From Enterovibrio coralii (GTDB lineage Bacteria; Pseudomonadota; Gammaproteobacteria; Enterobacterales; Vibrionaceae), in the NCBI RefSeq assembly GCF_001559595.1, contig NZ_LNTY01000032.1, positions 1 through 64,000 of the forward strand: DNA of 64,000 bases, written 5' to 3'. Shown piece by piece: positions 62,670 through 64,000 of this stretch. The translations under genes were made by a program, and so were the position numbers. The first letter of the stretch is position 1. The number at the start of each line of letters is the position of its first letter. The notes under the pieces were generated by a model, which worked only from the letters and a program-made list of their open reading frames with translations, was not told the origin of the DNA and did not search any database.

Positions 62670-64000
62670 GCATGACCCAACGCGGTAAATACCAATCGCT
62701 GACCATGGTCAACTGGAACGGCTTCTTCGCGCGTACCTTTGACATCGATAACTTGGTCACCACGCTTTCTGGCGGTAACGGTGCCGGTAAATCCACCACC
62801 ATGGCGGCATTTATCACAGCCCTTATTCCAGACCAAAGCCTGCTGCACTTCCGTAACACCACGGAAGCGGGTAGCTCTACCGCATCTCGTGACAAAGGTC
62901 TTCACGGTAAGTTGAAGCCGGGCGCGTGTTATGCGGCACTGGACGTGATTAACTCACGTAACCAACGCATTTTGTTCGGTGTGCGTCTTCAGCAAGTGGC
63001 TGGCCGTGATAAGAAAGTGGATATCAAACCTTTCATCGTTCAAGGTCTGCCTGCGAACGTGAAAGTCACTGACGTTCTGATTGAAAGCGTATCGGCAAAC
63101 CAAGTGCGTGTTCGTCAGCTAAATGAAGTGAAAGACGCACTGGGCCAATACGAAACCGCGCATTTCAAAGCGTTCCAATCGGTTACTGATTACCACGCGC
63201 AAATGTTTGAGTTCGGTGCATTGCCGAAGAAGCTGCGTAACTCAACCGACCGTTCTAAGTTCTACCGTCTGATCGAAGCATCGCTTTACGGTGGTATTTC
63301 GAGCGCGATTACCAAGTCGCTGCGTGATTACTTGCTGCCGCAAAATGGCGGTGTGAAGAAAGCCTTCCAAGACATGGAAGTAGCTCTTCGCGAAAACCGT
63401 ATGACGCTGGAAGCGATCAAGCTGACTCAACGCGACCGTGACTTGTTCAAACACTTGATCACGGAATCGACCAATTATGTTGCGTCGGATTATATGCGTC
63501 ACGCCAACGAGCGTCGCAACAAGCTTGAACAAGCGATGAAGCGTCGTGGAGAGCTTCTGGGTGCTCGTCGTCAGTTGGATGACTTCCAAGGCACGTTCGG
63601 CCGTATGACCGACGAGCTGGATGCATTGACTGAAACCCAATCGCACCTAGAGTTGGATCACCAAGCTGCTTCTGACCACCTGCAATTGGTTCAAACTGCT
63701 GTTCGCCAACAAGAGAAAGTAGAGCGTTACCAAGAAGATTTGGAAGAGCTGGCTATTCGTCTTGAAGAGCAAATGATGGTTGTTGAAGAAGCAACCGAAC
63801 AGCTCGTGATGGCGGAAGAGCAGGCACACCTCTCTGAAGAAGAAGTTGATAGTCTGAAAACCCAGCTTGCTGATTACCAACAAGCACTGGATATGCAGCA
63901 AACCCGTGCGTTGCAATACCAACAAGCGGTTAAAGCACTGGAAAAAGCCCAAGAGCTAACAGAAAACGACGATCTGACTCAAGACAACGCCGTCGAGCTG
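62666..64000 (+). CDS. mukB: Chromosome partition SMC-like ATPase MukB, N-terminal part
   Basis: The gene runs off the right end; 445 codons are visible without a stop. MukB is the SMC-like motor of the MukBEF condensin. The N-terminal ATPase head has the Walker [10 protein letters not shown] (about residues 34-42) in '[24 protein letters not shown]', followed by the head fold, and from about residue 285 a long coiled coil begins, rich in Gln, Glu and Leu. The ATG overlaps the mukE stop (ATGA). Confidence 0.97.
   Translation, partial: MSMTQRGKYQSLTMVNWNGFFARTFDIDNLVTTLSGGNGAGKSTTMAAFITALIPDQSLLHFRNTTEAGSSTASRDKGLHGKLKPGACYAALDVINSRNQRILFGVRLQQVAGRDKKVDIKPFIVQGLPANVKVTDVLIESVSANQVRVRQLNEVKDALGQYETAHFKAFQSVTDYHAQMFEFGALPKKLRNSTDRSKFYRLIEASLYGGISSAITKSLRDYLLPQNGGVKKAFQDMEVALRENRMTLEAIKLTQRDRDLFKHLITESTNYVASDYMRHANERRNKLEQAMKRRGELLGARRQLDDFQGTFGRMTDELDALTETQSHLELDHQAASDHLQLVQTAVRQQEKVERYQEDLEELAIRLEEQMMVVEEATEQLVMAEEQAHLSEEEVDSLKTQLADYQQALDMQQTRALQYQQAVKALEKAQELTENDDLTQDNAVEL

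Overview
The window reads as a chromosomal segment of a Vibrio species, or a very close relative. The core genes and their order are gammaproteobacterial: hinT-ycfL-lpoB-thiK-ycfP-ndh, mfd, lolCDE, comEC-msbA-lpxK-ycaR-kdsB and elyC-cmoM-mukFEB. A CsiV gene is present, and the left end carries attC sites resembling the Vibrio cholerae repeat (VCR) and its relatives. No rRNA, tRNA, CRISPR array, transposase or integrase was recognised.

Region 1 (1-5.7 kb) is the distal end of a chromosomal integron. Single-gene cassettes, all on the + strand, are separated by attC sites of at least three sequence families, from well preserved on the left to decayed on the right. Cargo includes two GNAT acetyltransferases, a SAM methyltransferase, a pyridoxamine-phosphate-oxidase-fold protein, a YjaA-like protein and several unknowns. 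The integrase and attI should lie to the left, outside the window.

Region 2 (5.7-24.5 kb) is accessory-like. About 27 small genes, nearly all on the + strand and mostly with their own ribosome binding sites, encode GNATs, VOC and GFA proteins, a glutathione transferase, two kinase-like phosphotransferases, a cupin, a LysE exporter, a MAPEG protein, a DinB protein and unknowns. It may be an integron array that has lost its recombination sites. One uncharacterised protein (19406-20065) has a C39-like cysteine peptidase signature.

Region 3 (24.5-30.5 kb) holds two tandem family-17 glycosyl hydrolases behind a perfect 24-bp palindromic operator of the LacI-family type, a nitronate monooxygenase, a small secreted protein and a chemotaxis receptor.

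Region 4 (30.9-64 kb) is core genome. It covers the hinT to ndh envelope and respiration cluster (with an FNR box on the ndh promoter), a GGDEF-EAL protein, csiV, mfd, a PilZ protein, the lipoprotein exporter lolCDE behind a structured leader, comEC, the lipid A flippase and kinase, KDO activation, a serine hydrolase with a divergent LysR regulator, and the elyC-cmoM-mukFEB cluster, with mukB running off the right end.

Thirteen apparent frameshifts fall in ten genes, including conserved or essential ones (lolC, mukE, mfd, hinT). Eleven look like one missing base, several of them in short homopolymers. This points to assembly or sequencing error more than real decay, and those genes are annotated here as full-length with an interruption.
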